64,000 nt of DNA, from assembly GCA_947630375.1 (NCBI GenBank), contig CANRHH010000011.1:1-64000 (forward strand), read 5' to 3'. This DNA comes from an uncultured Oscillospiraceae bacterium. Its GTDB lineage: Bacteria > Bacillota > Clostridia > Oscillospirales > Oscillospiraceae. The position numbers and the translations under genes were made by a program. The notes below the pieces were generated by a model, which did no database searches, was not told the origin of the DNA, and saw only the letters and a list, made by a program, of their open reading frames with translations. This document shows positions 51,993-60,273 of the stretch, in pieces. Position 1 is the stretch's first letter. Each line of letters opens with the position of its first letter.

Positions 51993-52451
51993 TTATATGG
52001 AAACGTGGAGCCTGACCCGGGCCACCTGCCCTTTGGCAAAGCTCTCCGTGCCGCTGTCGCTGCTGACGGTCACCGTCCCGTCCTCTCCGTAGCCGCACAA
52101 GGTGCCCACCAGCGCCTTGCGGCCGTTTACCGGCTGATACAGCCGCAGCTCCACCTGGCTGCCCATGAACCGGGCAAAATCCGAGGGGCGCTTCAGCTCC
52201 CGCTCCGCCCCGGCGGAGCCCACCTCAAACACGTAGCTCTCGGGGATCGGGTCCGCCTCGTCCAGCATCGGATCCAGCCGGCGGCTGATCCGCTCGCAGT
52301 CGTCGATAGAGACGCCGCCCTCTTTATCGATATAGACGCGCAGATACCGGGTCCCGGCCTCCTTGACGTATTCCACGTCCCAGAGGCTGCATCCCTCTTC
52401 CTGCACCACCGGCCCGGCCAGCGCGGCTACCTGTTCGGTGATCTTGCTCAT
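51993..52451 (-). CDS. rimP: Ribosome maturation factor RimP
   Basis: A 152-residue 30S maturation factor. ALAGPVVQEEGCSLWDVEYV, YLRVYIDKEGGVSIDDCERI and YVFEVGSAGAERELKRPSDF are typical. The ATG at 52451 begins MSKITEQV, as in homologues; a longer frame to 52541 runs into the leader hairpin and is rejected. It is the first gene of the operon. Confidence 0.93.
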   Translation of the reverse strand: MSKITEQVAALAGPVVQEEGCSLWDVEYVKEAGTRYLRVYIDKEGGVSIDDCERISRRLDPMLDEADPIPESYVFEVGSAGAERELKRPSDFARFMGSQVELRLYQPVNGRKALVGTLCGYGEDGTVTVSSDSGTESFAKGQVARVRLHVSI

Positions 52452-52528
52452 TGCTTCCTGCCCCTTTCTTCGGCCAAGCGCTCTTGCCCCGGTTTCAAAA
52501 ATGCCCGGGCAAAAAGCTTCACAAAAAA

Positions 52529-52548
52529 GAGTGGGCTGCAACCCACTC
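52529..52548 (-). promoter_or_regulatory. Leader terminator/attenuator before rimP
   Basis: A 7-bp perfect stem GAGTGGG/CCCACTC (52529-52535 with 52542-52548) and 6-base loop, followed on the minus strand by TTTTTT. It lies about 28 bp downstream of the -10 box and about 80 bp before the rimP start, so it can stop the operon transcript unless antiterminated. Confidence 0.75.
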
Positions 52549-52575
52549 TCACTTCAATCCAATCCTTACCTTAAG

Positions 52576-52604
52576 ATAATAACACCATCTGGTATGCTTT
52601 GCAA
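52576..52604 (-). promoter_or_regulatory. Promoter of the rimP-nusA-infB operon
   Basis: Minus-strand TTGCAA (52599-52604), 17-bp spacer, TATTAT (52576-52581), upstream of the leader terminator. Confidence 0.7.
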
Positions 52605-52687
52605 GCTTTTTTTGAAAAAAGCTCCATATATTTTGCGTTTTGCCCGGAGAGGAAGGAGCCAGGGCTGTTTTCCCCGGCTCCTTTTGT

Positions 52688-53503
52688 TCAATATTCAAAA
52701 TCCGGCACGTAGTGGGCGTAGAACTCCTCGTAGCAATAGCCGTTTTCCATGATGAACTTGGCGGCCTCCACCCCCACATAGCGGTAGTGCCACGGCTCAT
52801 CCCAGCCGGTCAGCAGGAGCTTTCGGGTGGGATAGCGCTTGATAAAGCCGTAATCGGCACAGATCGAGTCCAGATAGGTGAAAAAGTCCTGGTTCATGTT
52901 GCTGTAGACCAGCTTGTCGTAAGGCTTATCCATCAGGTCCACCGCCAGACCCAGCTGGTGCTCGCTGCACCCGGGAAAGGCGGTAATGGTCCTGGCCTCG
53001 TCCACCGCCTCCTGATATTTGGGGTCCAGATAATCGTAGACGCCCATCCCCGCGGCGATCTGGCTGGCCTTGCCGTTAAACAGCGTCTCCTGCCAGGAGT
53101 AGGATCGGTAGGCCCCCGCGATATACACGCTGAAACCCGCGTCCTCCATGGCCTGGATCAGGTCCTCCAGGTAGGGCATAGCCAGCACGCTGAACATCAT
53201 GTAATTGGTGGTGGGGATCTTCTCCACATCCGGCGCAAAGGCGGAGGAAGCGGGGTTGTCGTTGTTGACGATATAATACTGCGGCATGGTAATGTCGATC
53301 TTGGGCCAGATATCCTCGGTGGGCTCCGGTGTGGCCTCCGCGTCCAGATCCGCGAAAGAGACCCCGTCGCTGTTGACAAAGGCCCCATCGACCCCGCCCA
53401 AAATCACGTTCTCCATCCGGTCCATCCGGGAGGCGACAATGGTATACAGCACAAGGCACAGGCCCGCCATACAGATGATCCAGGCTGTTTTCTTTCCTCT
53501 CAC
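52688..53503 (-). CDS. VanY-like D,D-carboxypeptidase (peptidase M15)
   Basis: A 271-residue membrane-anchored enzyme. One N-terminal helix (about 6-25), a linker, then the M15B domain: GAYRSYSWQETLF (about 145-157), the zinc site SEHQLGLAVDLMD (His and Asp) and EPWHYRYVG. It trims the terminal D-Ala of peptidoglycan stems. Start GTG at 53503 has GAGGAGG ten bases upstream. It has its own promoter after sigK. No resistance genes are near, so a wall-remodelling or sporulation-related role is likelier than resistance. Confidence 0.9.
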   Translation of the reverse strand: MRGKKTAWIICMAGLCLVLYTIVASRMDRMENVILGGVDGAFVNSDGVSFADLDAEATPEPTEDIWPKIDITMPQYYIVNNDNPASSAFAPDVEKIPTTNYMMFSVLAMPYLEDLIQAMEDAGFSVYIAGAYRSYSWQETLFNGKASQIAAGMGVYDYLDPKYQEAVDEARTITAFPGCSEHQLGLAVDLMDKPYDKLVYSNMNQDFFTYLDSICADYGFIKRYPTRKLLLTGWDEPWHYRYVGVEAAKFIMENGYCYEEFYAHYVPDFEY

Positions 53504-53542
53504 GCCCTGTACCCCTCCTCTTGTCTGTAATCTTTGGCTGAT

Positions 53543-53571
53543 ATTATAGCATAGTTTCCTTGTCAATTCAA
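53543..53571 (-). promoter_or_regulatory. Promoter of the VanY-like gene
   Basis: Minus-strand TTGAAT (53566-53571), 17-bp spacer and TATAAT (53543-53548), just after the sigK stop. Confidence 0.7.
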
Positions 53572-53584
53572 GCCCCCGCCGCCT

Positions 53585-54283
53585 TTACAGAGGCCGGGCC
53601 TCGTCTCCCAGGGTACAGCGCAGCTTCTCCAGGGCCTTTTTTTCGATTCGGGACACGTAAGAGCGGCTGATCCCGCACAGCTGGGCCACCTCCCGCTGGG
53701 TCTTGGGCACGCCGCCGGCCAACCCGTAGCGCAGGGAGAGAATGCGCTTCTCCCGCTCACTGAGCGCCGTGTCCATCACCCGGCGCAGGCTGCCGCAGAT
53801 CTCCTGGCTGCCGATCCGCTCCGCCAGATCGTCCTCCTGGGCCACCACATCCATCACGGACAGGCCGTTTCCGTCCCCGTCCACGTCCAGCGCGTCGGAC
53901 AGGCTCAGATCCCCCGCCGTCTTTTTCTGGCCCCGGAAATACATGAGGATCTCATTTTCAATGCAGCGGCTGGCATAGGTGGCCAGGCGGACCCCTTTCT
54001 CCGCCTTATAGGTGTTGATCCCCTTGATGAGACCGATGGTGCCGATGGAGATCAGATCATCCACATCCTCCGCCTGGGTAAAATACTTCTTCATGATATG
54101 GGCCACCAGGCGGAGGTTGTGTTCCACCAGGGTGTTCCTGGCCTCCAGATCCCCCTCCGCCCAGCGCGCCAGACAGTCCGCCTCCTCCTGCCGGGTCAGC
54201 GGCTTCGGGAAGGAGTCCCCCGGCGACAGGCGCAGCATCAAAAGCAGGCTGTTCATCAGCAGATAAAACGCGGTTTCCAACAT
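53585..54283 (-). CDS. sigK: Sporulation sigma factor K (pro-sigma-K)
   Basis: A 232-residue mother-cell sigma factor. The first 20-25 residues (MLETAFYLLMNSLLLMLRL) form the hydrophobic pro-sequence that is cut off by SpoIVFB in homologues. Region 2 has NLRLVAHIMKKYFTQAEDVD, DLISIGTIGLIKGINTYKAE and ATYASRCIENEILMYFR. Region 4 has LSEREKRILSLRYGLAGG and the HTH. The gene is intact, with no skin element. ATG at 54283 follows GGGGTGAG; an upstream ATG at 54301 has a poorer SD. Confidence 0.93.
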   Translation of the reverse strand: MLETAFYLLMNSLLLMLRLSPGDSFPKPLTRQEEADCLARWAEGDLEARNTLVEHNLRLVAHIMKKYFTQAEDVDDLISIGTIGLIKGINTYKAEKGVRLATYASRCIENEILMYFRGQKKTAGDLSLSDALDVDGDGNGLSVMDVVAQEDDLAERIGSQEICGSLRRVMDTALSEREKRILSLRYGLAGGVPKTQREVAQLCGISRSYVSRIEKKALEKLRCTLGDEARPL

Positions 54284-54344
54284 TTTCTCACCCCGTTTCA
54301 TCCTATTCCGGCACAGCCGGTCCGTATGCCGCCCCGAAAAAAAT

Positions 54345-54387
54345 AGCCGGCGGGAGCCGAACCGTGCCGGTCCAACTCCCGCCAGCC
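54345..54387 (-). terminator. Terminator of the MgtC-family operon
   Basis: A 12-bp stem (54345-54356 with 54376-54387; one mismatch, allowing G-T) with a 19-base loop, followed on the minus strand by TATTTTTTT. Confidence 0.8.
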
Positions 54388-54411
54388 AAAGCGGCGGCTT
54401 TTTGCCTGCCC

Positions 54412-55110
54412 TTACATCTCCTCCACGGTGGTCACGTCCTCTAAGGAGGCCAAAGCGTTGATAAACTGGTTGTCCAAAGGCTCATGCCCCGCCTGGATGT
54501 TCATCACCGCGCAGTAGTGGTGGGGCTGGCCCTCGGCGCCGGCCACCCGGGAGATCTCGATCCCGCCCACCGTGGCCCCGTGCTCCTTCACCGTGCGGAC
54601 AATGGACTCGATGCAGACGGAGTGCCAGTATTCCACATACAGGTTGATGTCCTTGGCCTTCAGGGCCAGCCGGTATTCTAACTTGATAAGCAGCAGCTCC
54701 GCCACCAGCACCATGGCCGTGGCGAAAAAGGCGCACTCCAGATAGCCTGCGCCGCAGACCAGGCCGATGATGGCCGCCGTCCAGAGCCCGGCGGCGGTGG
54801 TCAGTCCCCGGACCCGCTTGCGGCGGGTGACCATGATGGTCCCCGCGCCGATAAAGCCGATGCCGGCGATGACCTGGGCCCCTAAACGGGAGATATCGGT
54901 ATACAGGTGCATCACCTGATACAGGTACAGGTTGGTCAGAATGGCGATGGCGGCGCCCAGGCAGATCAGGATATGGGTCCTAAAGCCGGCGGGGCGGCGC
55001 TTGAACTCCCGCTCGATGCCGATGAGCCCGCCGCAGAACACGGCGGCCACCAGACGCACCGTCACGGCCAGCAGGTCCATTTCCCGGGCAAAATCAAATA
55101 TGTGCAGCAT
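54412..55110 (-). CDS. MgtC/SapB-family membrane protein
   Basis: A 232-residue protein. Four to five helices in the first 130 residues contain the MgtC signatures (GGLIGIEREFKRRPAGFRTH near 29-48 and QVIAGIGFIGAGTIMV near 78-93). The last 90 residues form an ACT-like cytoplasmic domain. MgtC proteins are tied to growth at low Mg and to control of ATP synthase or membrane potential. It begins 14 bp after its paralogue and ends the operon. Confidence 0.9.
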   Translation of the reverse strand: MLHIFDFAREMDLLAVTVRLVAAVFCGGLIGIEREFKRRPAGFRTHILICLGAAIAILTNLYLYQVMHLYTDISRLGAQVIAGIGFIGAGTIMVTRRKRVRGLTTAAGLWTAAIIGLVCGAGYLECAFFATAMVLVAELLLIKLEYRLALKAKDINLYVEYWHSVCIESIVRTVKEHGATVGGIEISRVAGAEGQPHHYCAVMNIQAGHEPLDNQFINALASLEDVTTVEEM

Positions 55111-55124
55111 CTTTTCTCCCCCCC

Positions 55125-55853
55125 TCAGGTCTCCTCAATGGCCACAATGCCGTCCAGCGTGGACAGCCGGGCCAGCACGTCCGCATGGTGCATCCGGCGC
55201 GGCAGGCGGATCATAAACACCGCGCTGATCGTCGTGGAGTTCAGCTCGTTTTTCTCCCGGTTGAGCTCCACATCATAGAGGCTGATGTCCTTGGCCTTCA
55301 TCCGGTTGACGATGTTGGCCACGTTCTCGATGCTGTCCATCTCGATGTAAATATTCATATTCCGGGCATTGGACAGGATGGCCTTCTCCACCATGGGCAG
55401 GAAGGTCATGCACAGCAGGATCAGCACAAAGCTCACCATCACGCACTCATAGAAACCCGCGCCCACAGCCAGGCCCATGCAGGCTGAGGCCCAGAGGCAG
55501 GAGGCGGTGGTCAGGCCCTTGACCTCGCTGTGGGCCGTGATCATGATGGTGCCCGTGCCGATAAAGCCGATGCCGCTGATCACCCGGGCCGCCAAACGGA
55601 CCACGTCTGTGCGCCGGCCCACGATCTCATAGGCGTCCCCCCAGGCGGTGGAGAGCATCAGATCCAGGTACTGGCTCAGGATCAGCGTAAGGGCCGCGCC
55701 CATAGCCACCAGCATATAGGTGCGAAACCCGGCCGGCTGCCGTTTTTTCTCCCGCTCCAGGCCGATCACGCCGCCCATGAGCATGGCCAGCAGGATGCGC
55801 AGGATCATGGATGTCATATTCAGTTCTCTTAAGTAGTTTAACAACTCATCCAT
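55125..55853 (-). CDS. MgtC/SapB-family membrane protein
   Basis: A 242-residue paralogue of the next gene: GGVIGLEREKKRQPAGFRTY near 27-46, RVISGIGFIGTGTIMI near 90-105, and a C-terminal ACT-like domain. The first gene of a tandem pair; the signature residues are intact in both. The leader contains a terminator-like hairpin (55872-55902). AGGAG precedes the ATG. Confidence 0.9.
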   Translation of the reverse strand: MDELLNYLRELNMTSMILRILLAMLMGGVIGLEREKKRQPAGFRTYMLVAMGAALTLILSQYLDLMLSTAWGDAYEIVGRRTDVVRLAARVISGIGFIGTGTIMITAHSEVKGLTTASCLWASACMGLAVGAGFYECVMVSFVLILLCMTFLPMVEKAILSNARNMNIYIEMDSIENVANIVNRMKAKDISLYDVELNREKNELNSTTISAVFMIRLPRRMHHADVLARLSTLDGIVAIEET

Positions 55854-55871
55854 ATCGTTTTCTCCTAAAAA

Positions 55872-55902
55872 ACCGGAAACGCCATGCTACTGGCGTTCCG
55901 GT
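55872..55902 (-). promoter_or_regulatory. Attenuator-like hairpin in the mgtC leader
   Basis: Arms 55872-55883 and 55892-55902 pair over 11 bp with one bulge, loop of 8, followed on the minus strand by TTTTTT. It is only about 20 bp before the mgtC ATG and downstream of its promoter, so it should stop most transcripts unless an antiterminated state exists. It may alternatively end transcripts from the upstream HAD gene. Confidence 0.65.
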
Positions 55903-55923
55903 CCACCTTTGTGCCTTTTTGTC

Positions 55924-55951
55924 ATTATAGCAGATTTTCCGCTCAATACAA
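55924..55951 (-). promoter_or_regulatory. Promoter of the MgtC-family operon
   Basis: Minus-strand TTGTAT (55946-55951), 16-bp spacer, TATAAT (55924-55929). Confidence 0.65.
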
Positions 55952-55992
55952 TTAGTAATTATCACAAATTTTTATAGGAAATTTTTGTGAGA

Positions 55993-56706
55993 TTAAACAG
56001 GCCGGAAAATATTCTCCAGCAGCGGCGGCAGCTGATCCAGGGTCCGGATCTCAAAGTCCGGCCGGATATCCGCCCGGGGGGCCTTGCCCCGGGGGTTGAA
56101 CCAGCAGGTCCGGATCCCGGCATGGATCCCGCCCCGGATATCGGAGGTGAGGCTGTCCCCCACGATCAGGGCCCGCTCCCGGTCAAAGCCTGGCATCCGG
56201 GCGAAGCAGGCCTCAAAGAAGGCCCGGCTGGGCTTGTCAAAGCCGATCTCCTCGGAAATAAAGATCTCCTCGAAATATTTGGCGATGCCCGCGCTGGCGA
56301 TCCGCCCCTCCTGGACAGCGGCGGTGCCGTTGGAGACGATATACAGGGCATAGCGGCCGTAGAGAGCCTCCAGCAGCTCCGGCGCGCCGGGCATGAAGTA
56401 GTGCCCGATGGCCAGGTTGCTCTCATAGCTGTCCCGGGCCTCCGTCTCGGAGCGAGAGACGCCTAATTCCTCAAACAGGATCCCGAAGCGCCGGGTCAGC
56501 ACCTGTTCCCGGCTGATCCGGCCCTCCTCCAGCAGCTCCCACTGGCGGGCGTTGATCTGGCTGTAGCGCCGGAGGGTCTCCGGCCGGGGCTCGATGTCCA
56601 AGGCGGTAAGGGTCTTGGCCAGGGCGGCTGCCTCCGCCTTGTGAAAGTCCAGCAGGGTGTCGTCCACGTCCAGCAGGACGGTGGGTCTTGTGCTTCCTTG
56701 CGGCAT
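55993..56706 (-). CDS. HAD-family hydrolase (YjjG-like)
   Basis: A 237-residue phosphatase. HAD motif I is LLDVDDTLLDF (near 11-21, catalytic Asp), motif II IVSNGT, motif III Lys in FDKPSRAFFE and motif IV IVGDSLTSDIRGG. A helical cap (about 20-95) is of the YjjG/YfnB nucleotidase type. It begins 10 bp after murF, same strand. The substrate may be a noncanonical nucleoside monophosphate; inferred from the subfamily. Confidence 0.88.
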   Translation of the reverse strand: MPQGSTRPTVLLDVDDTLLDFHKAEAAALAKTLTALDIEPRPETLRRYSQINARQWELLEEGRISREQVLTRRFGILFEELGVSRSETEARDSYESNLAIGHYFMPGAPELLEALYGRYALYIVSNGTAAVQEGRIASAGIAKYFEEIFISEEIGFDKPSRAFFEACFARMPGFDRERALIVGDSLTSDIRGGIHAGIRTCWFNPRGKAPRADIRPDFEIRTLDQLPPLLENIFRPV

Positions 56707-56716
56707 AGCTCTCTCC

Positions 56717-58063
56717 TTATCGTAACTGCTTCAAAGCCTCGGCGATCTCCTCAAAGCGCATGGCCCGGGAGGCCTTCACCAGCACCGCGTCCCCTTTTTG
56801 CATCAGCTCCGGCAGGGCGGCGATCAGCGCCTCCCGGGAGGCGAAATACCGGCCCCTGTCCCCGGCGGCCTTGGCGGTCTCCTCCGCCAGGGGGCCGCAG
56901 CAGAGCACCAGCGCCGCCCCTAACGCCACCGCCTCTTTCCCCAGGTCCCAGTGCATCTGCCCGGCCCCGGGGCCCATCTCCAGCATATCCCCTAAAATGC
57001 AGACCTTCCGGCCCGGCAGGGCGGAGAGGGACTCGATGCCACAGCGCATGGAGTCGGGGTTGGCGTTGTAGCTGTCGTCCACCAGGGCGAGAAAGCCCGT
57101 GTCCGTCACGGCGGAGCGGCGGCCCACCGTCTCATAGGCGGCCACGCCCCGGGCGATCTCCTCATCCGTCAGCCCCAGGGCAAAGCCCACGGCGGCCCCC
57201 TCCAGGGCCGCGTAGACCATGTGCCGCCCGAAGGCGGGGATATGGACCGGCACGCGCCGCCGCTCAAACACCAGCTCACAGTCGGTGCCCGTCAGGCCCG
57301 CCGGGCGGATGTGCTCTGCCCGGATCTGGCAGTTCTCCCCCAGGCCGAAGCGGAGCAGCCGCTGGCGGCAGGAGAGGCTTTGCAGCTTCTCATCGTCCCC
57401 GTTGACCAGGACCAAACCGTCCTCCGGCATGATGTCCAGCATCTCGGTCTTGGCCCGCAGGACCCCGTCCAGATCGTGGAGAAATTCCAGATGGGCGTGG
57501 CCGATAACGGTATAGACGGCGATATCCGGCCGGGCCATCAGGGCCAGGCGGCGCATATCCCCAAAGTCGGAGATGCCCATCTCCACCACCGCCGCCCGGT
57601 GCTCCCGCTCCAGGCGGGACAGAGTCAGGGGCACGCCGATCTGATTGTTCAAATTTCCATCGGTTTTCAGCACCGGGAACCGGCTGCCCAGCACGGCGGC
57701 CACCATCTCCTTGGCGGAGGTCTTGCCCACACTGCCGGTGATGCCCACCACCGGGACGCGGATGCTCTGCCGGAAGTCCCGGAAAATGGCCTCCAGCGCC
57801 TCCTGCACATCCTCCACCAAGAGCAGCGGGCCCTCCACGCCCTCCGGCACCCGCCGGGCCAGGCAGCAGGCCGCGCCCTTGGCCAGGGCGGCGGCAATGT
57901 AATCATGCCCGTCCACCCGTTCGCCCTCGTAGGCCACGAACAGATCCCCCGGCCGGGCATCCCGGCTGTCGATCACCACGCGGCGCAGCGCCTCCCGGCC
58001 GTCCGAGCCCAGGATCCGGCCGCCGCAGGCCCCGGCTGCCCGGGCAATTGTCATATCAAACAT
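56717..58063 (-). CDS. murF: UDP-MurNAc-tripeptide D-Ala-D-Ala ligase
   Basis: A 448-residue Mur ligase that adds D-Ala-D-Ala to the peptidoglycan precursor. The N-terminal UDP-binding domain (VVIDSRDARPGDLFVAYEGE) leads to the ATP motif VVGITGSVGKTSAKEMVAAV (about 106-125). Then come NLNNQIGVPLTL, EMGISDFGDM and the C-terminal SYNANPDSMRCGIESL. Length fits the family. It probably starts an operon with the HAD gene. Confidence 0.95.
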   Translation of the reverse strand: MFDMTIARAAGACGGRILGSDGREALRRVVIDSRDARPGDLFVAYEGERVDGHDYIAAALAKGAACCLARRVPEGVEGPLLLVEDVQEALEAIFRDFRQSIRVPVVGITGSVGKTSAKEMVAAVLGSRFPVLKTDGNLNNQIGVPLTLSRLEREHRAAVVEMGISDFGDMRRLALMARPDIAVYTVIGHAHLEFLHDLDGVLRAKTEMLDIMPEDGLVLVNGDDEKLQSLSCRQRLLRFGLGENCQIRAEHIRPAGLTGTDCELVFERRRVPVHIPAFGRHMVYAALEGAAVGFALGLTDEEIARGVAAYETVGRRSAVTDTGFLALVDDSYNANPDSMRCGIESLSALPGRKVCILGDMLEMGPGAGQMHWDLGKEAVALGAALVLCCGPLAEETAKAAGDRGRYFASREALIAALPELMQKGDAVLVKASRAMRFEEIAEALKQLR

Positions 58064-58112
58064 GCTTTTTGCCTCCCTGTGCGGGATTTACTCACTTTTA
58101 TACTTATGCAAA

Positions 58113-58131
58113 AAGGCACTCACTGTGCCTT
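58113..58131 (-). terminator. Terminator of kup
   Basis: A 7-bp stem (58113-58119 with 58125-58131) with a 5-base loop, followed on the minus strand by TTTTT. Its upstream arm overlaps the kup stop codon. Confidence 0.65.
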
Positions 58132-60115
58132 ATTTCAGGCGTCGGATCCGCCGGCCGCCGCTCTCTCCGCCGGTAATGAGCGGCACCTGCTCTAAGATCA
58201 GGGAGGAGGTATCCAGCCCGTACCACTCCACCTTTGAGCCGGCCACCCGGCGGATGGCGTACTTGGTACGCAGGATCAGCTCATCCAGGCCGGAGAGCTC
58301 CGACTTGGTGGGGACGGATTTATGGATGATGCAGAATTTGAAGGTGCCCACATCGGACTTGCCGTAGATGGAATATTTCTTCTCCTGCTTCGGCAGCTCG
58401 CCGCTCTCCTGCAGGTCCTGCACGATCTGCCGCAGGTACACATTGACCTTAGGGCTGCACCGAAAGCCCAAATTCAGCCGGATACGGAAAATAAAGTCCG
58501 TCCCATAGGTCTCCACCTGGTAGTTCATCGCGTCCGGCTTGTTGAGCACGTTGACGCTGACGAACCAATAGGCCTGGGCCCGCTTGGGGTCCTTGTCCAG
58601 GATCGAATAGAGAATGTCCCGGTCGATGGTGTCGTCCCGCCGGCTTCCGCTCAGATAGACCAGGTTGTGAGCCAGGAGCGGCTGCTCCAGGTCCCCGTGG
58701 AGGCTGCGCAGATTGGGAATATAGTCCTCAAAATGCAGCCGGGTGCTGTACTTGTGCTCCAACTGGGTCCCCCGGTACCAGACGACCATGAGCAGCAGCA
58801 AAATCAGGGTCAAGAACACCGTCACATAGCCGCCGTGGGTGAATTTCCCCAGGCTGGACAGGAAGAACACCGCCTCCACCAGGCCAAATACCAGGAACAC
58901 GAAGCCGGAGAGGACCGTCTGTTTTCGGATCTTCCGGAGATAGACGGAGATCAGCAGCGTCGTCATCAGCATGGTGACGGTGATGGCCAGGCCGTAGGCG
59001 GACTCCATCCGGGCCCCAGACCGGAAATACAGCACCACCAGGCTGCACCCGATCCACAAAATGCTGTTGACCGCCGGGATATACAGCTGGCCCTTGGTAT
59101 CCGCCGGATAGCGAATCTCCAGATGGGGCAGCAGATCCAGCAAAATGGCCTCGGACACCAGGGTGTACGAGCCGGTGATCAGGGCCTGGGAGGCGATGAT
59201 GGCCGCCAGCGCGCCCAGGACCACCGCCAGAGGCCGCAGGATCTCCGGCAGCATCTGGAAGAAGGGGTTCAGCTCCTCCAAAGCAAGCAGGGCGGCGCTG
59301 CCCCGGTTCCGGATGATCCAGGCCCCCTGGCCCAGATAGTTGAGCAGCAGGCAGCTTTTCACCAGCGGCCAGCTGGCATAGATATTCCCCCGGCCCACGT
59401 GGCCCATATCGGAATACAGCGCCTCGGCGCCGGTAGTAGCCAGAAAGACGCTGCCCAAGATCATAAGCCCGGCTTTATTGGCGGGGCTCAGCAGGACCCG
59501 CACGGCATACACCGGGTTGAAAGCCCGGAGAACGGCAGGCATAGCGAAAATATGCAGCAGCCCGGCAGCGCCTAAAAACAGGAACCAGACCAGCATCACC
59601 GGTCCGAAAGCCTTGCCGATCTTGCTGGTGCCCGCCCGCTGCACAAAAAACAGGGCGGTGATAATGGCCAGCGTGATCAAAACCACTCTCCACTGGCCGC
59701 TGCCTAAAAGCCGGTCCATGGACGGGATGCTCCGCAGGCCCTCCACCGCGGTGGTCACGGTCACCGCCGGGGTCAGCACCCCGTCGGCCAGCAGGGCCGC
59801 GCCCCCCAGCATGGTGGGGAAAATGAGCCACTTGCCGCAGCTGCGCACCAGGGAGTACAGGGAAAAGATGCCGCCCTCTCCGTGGTTGTCCGCCTTCAGG
59901 GCGATCAGGACATATTTGACCGTGGTCAGCAGCGTGATGGTCCAGATCACCAGAGACAGGGCGCCAATGATGAAAGCTTCATCGACTTGCCCGATGCCCC
60001 CGTTGCCCTCTAAGATGGACTTCATCACGTACATGGGAGAGGTGCCGATATCGCCGTACACGATGCCGATGGTCACCAAGAGCAAGCCAAAGCGGAGCCT
60101 CTTTTTCTTTTGCAT
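58130..60115 (-). CDS. kup: KUP-family potassium transporter
   Basis: A 661-residue H+/K+ symporter with about twelve helices. The N-terminal signature is GIVYGDIGTSPMYVMKSI (about 14-31); FSLYSLVRSCGKW and GGAALLADGVLTPAVTVTTAVEGL are also typical. The C-terminal cytoplasmic region of about 200 residues is complete. ATG at 60115 (MQKKKRLRFG) has GAGGA ten bases upstream. It has its own promoter and terminator. Confidence 0.93.
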   Translation of the reverse strand: MQKKKRLRFGLLLVTIGIVYGDIGTSPMYVMKSILEGNGGIGQVDEAFIIGALSLVIWTITLLTTVKYVLIALKADNHGEGGIFSLYSLVRSCGKWLIFPTMLGGAALLADGVLTPAVTVTTAVEGLRSIPSMDRLLGSGQWRVVLITLAIITALFFVQRAGTSKIGKAFGPVMLVWFLFLGAAGLLHIFAMPAVLRAFNPVYAVRVLLSPANKAGLMILGSVFLATTGAEALYSDMGHVGRGNIYASWPLVKSCLLLNYLGQGAWIIRNRGSAALLALEELNPFFQMLPEILRPLAVVLGALAAIIASQALITGSYTLVSEAILLDLLPHLEIRYPADTKGQLYIPAVNSILWIGCSLVVLYFRSGARMESAYGLAITVTMLMTTLLISVYLRKIRKQTVLSGFVFLVFGLVEAVFFLSSLGKFTHGGYVTVFLTLILLLLMVVWYRGTQLEHKYSTRLHFEDYIPNLRSLHGDLEQPLLAHNLVYLSGSRRDDTIDRDILYSILDKDPKRAQAYWFVSVNVLNKPDAMNYQVETYGTDFIFRIRLNLGFRCSPKVNVYLRQIVQDLQESGELPKQEKKYSIYGKSDVGTFKFCIIHKSVPTKSELSGLDELILRTKYAIRRVAGSKVEWYGLDTSSLILEQVPLITGGESGGRRIRRLK

Positions 60116-60133
60116 GTTCCCGCAATCCTCCTC

Positions 60134-60195
60134 AGCGGCCGGCCGGCCGCTAAAACACGGTTTCACATTATATCGTATTCTCCCTCCGAATGCAA
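60134..60195 (-). promoter_or_regulatory. kup promoter and palindromic leader
   Basis: Minus-strand TTGCAT (60190-60195), 17-bp spacer and TATAAT (60167-60172). The 5' leader contains an 18-bp perfect GC palindrome AGCGGCCGGCCGGCCGCT (60134-60151), 18 bp before the ATG and beside the SD. Confidence 0.72.
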
Positions 60196-60207
60196 GATAT
60201 TGTATGC

Positions 60208-60250
60208 AAAACAGGCCCTGATCGCAAAAAATTGCAATGAGGGCCTGTTT
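60208..60250 (-). terminator. Terminator after the lipoprotein operon
   Basis: A long stem built on AAACAGGCCCT (around 60209-60219) pairing with AGGGCCTGTTT (around 60240-60250), with inner pairing of TTGC/GCAA. It lies 25 bp after the lipoprotein stop. Read on the minus strand it is followed by TTTGC. Confidence 0.75.
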
Positions 60251-60273
60251 TTTGTTATGTAACTTAATTTATG

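Noticed and set aside
55885..55927. Leader peptide (MTKRHKGGPERQ) before mgtC
   Set aside because: Its ATG lies in the -10 box TATAATG, so it is not transcribed from the promoter seen.
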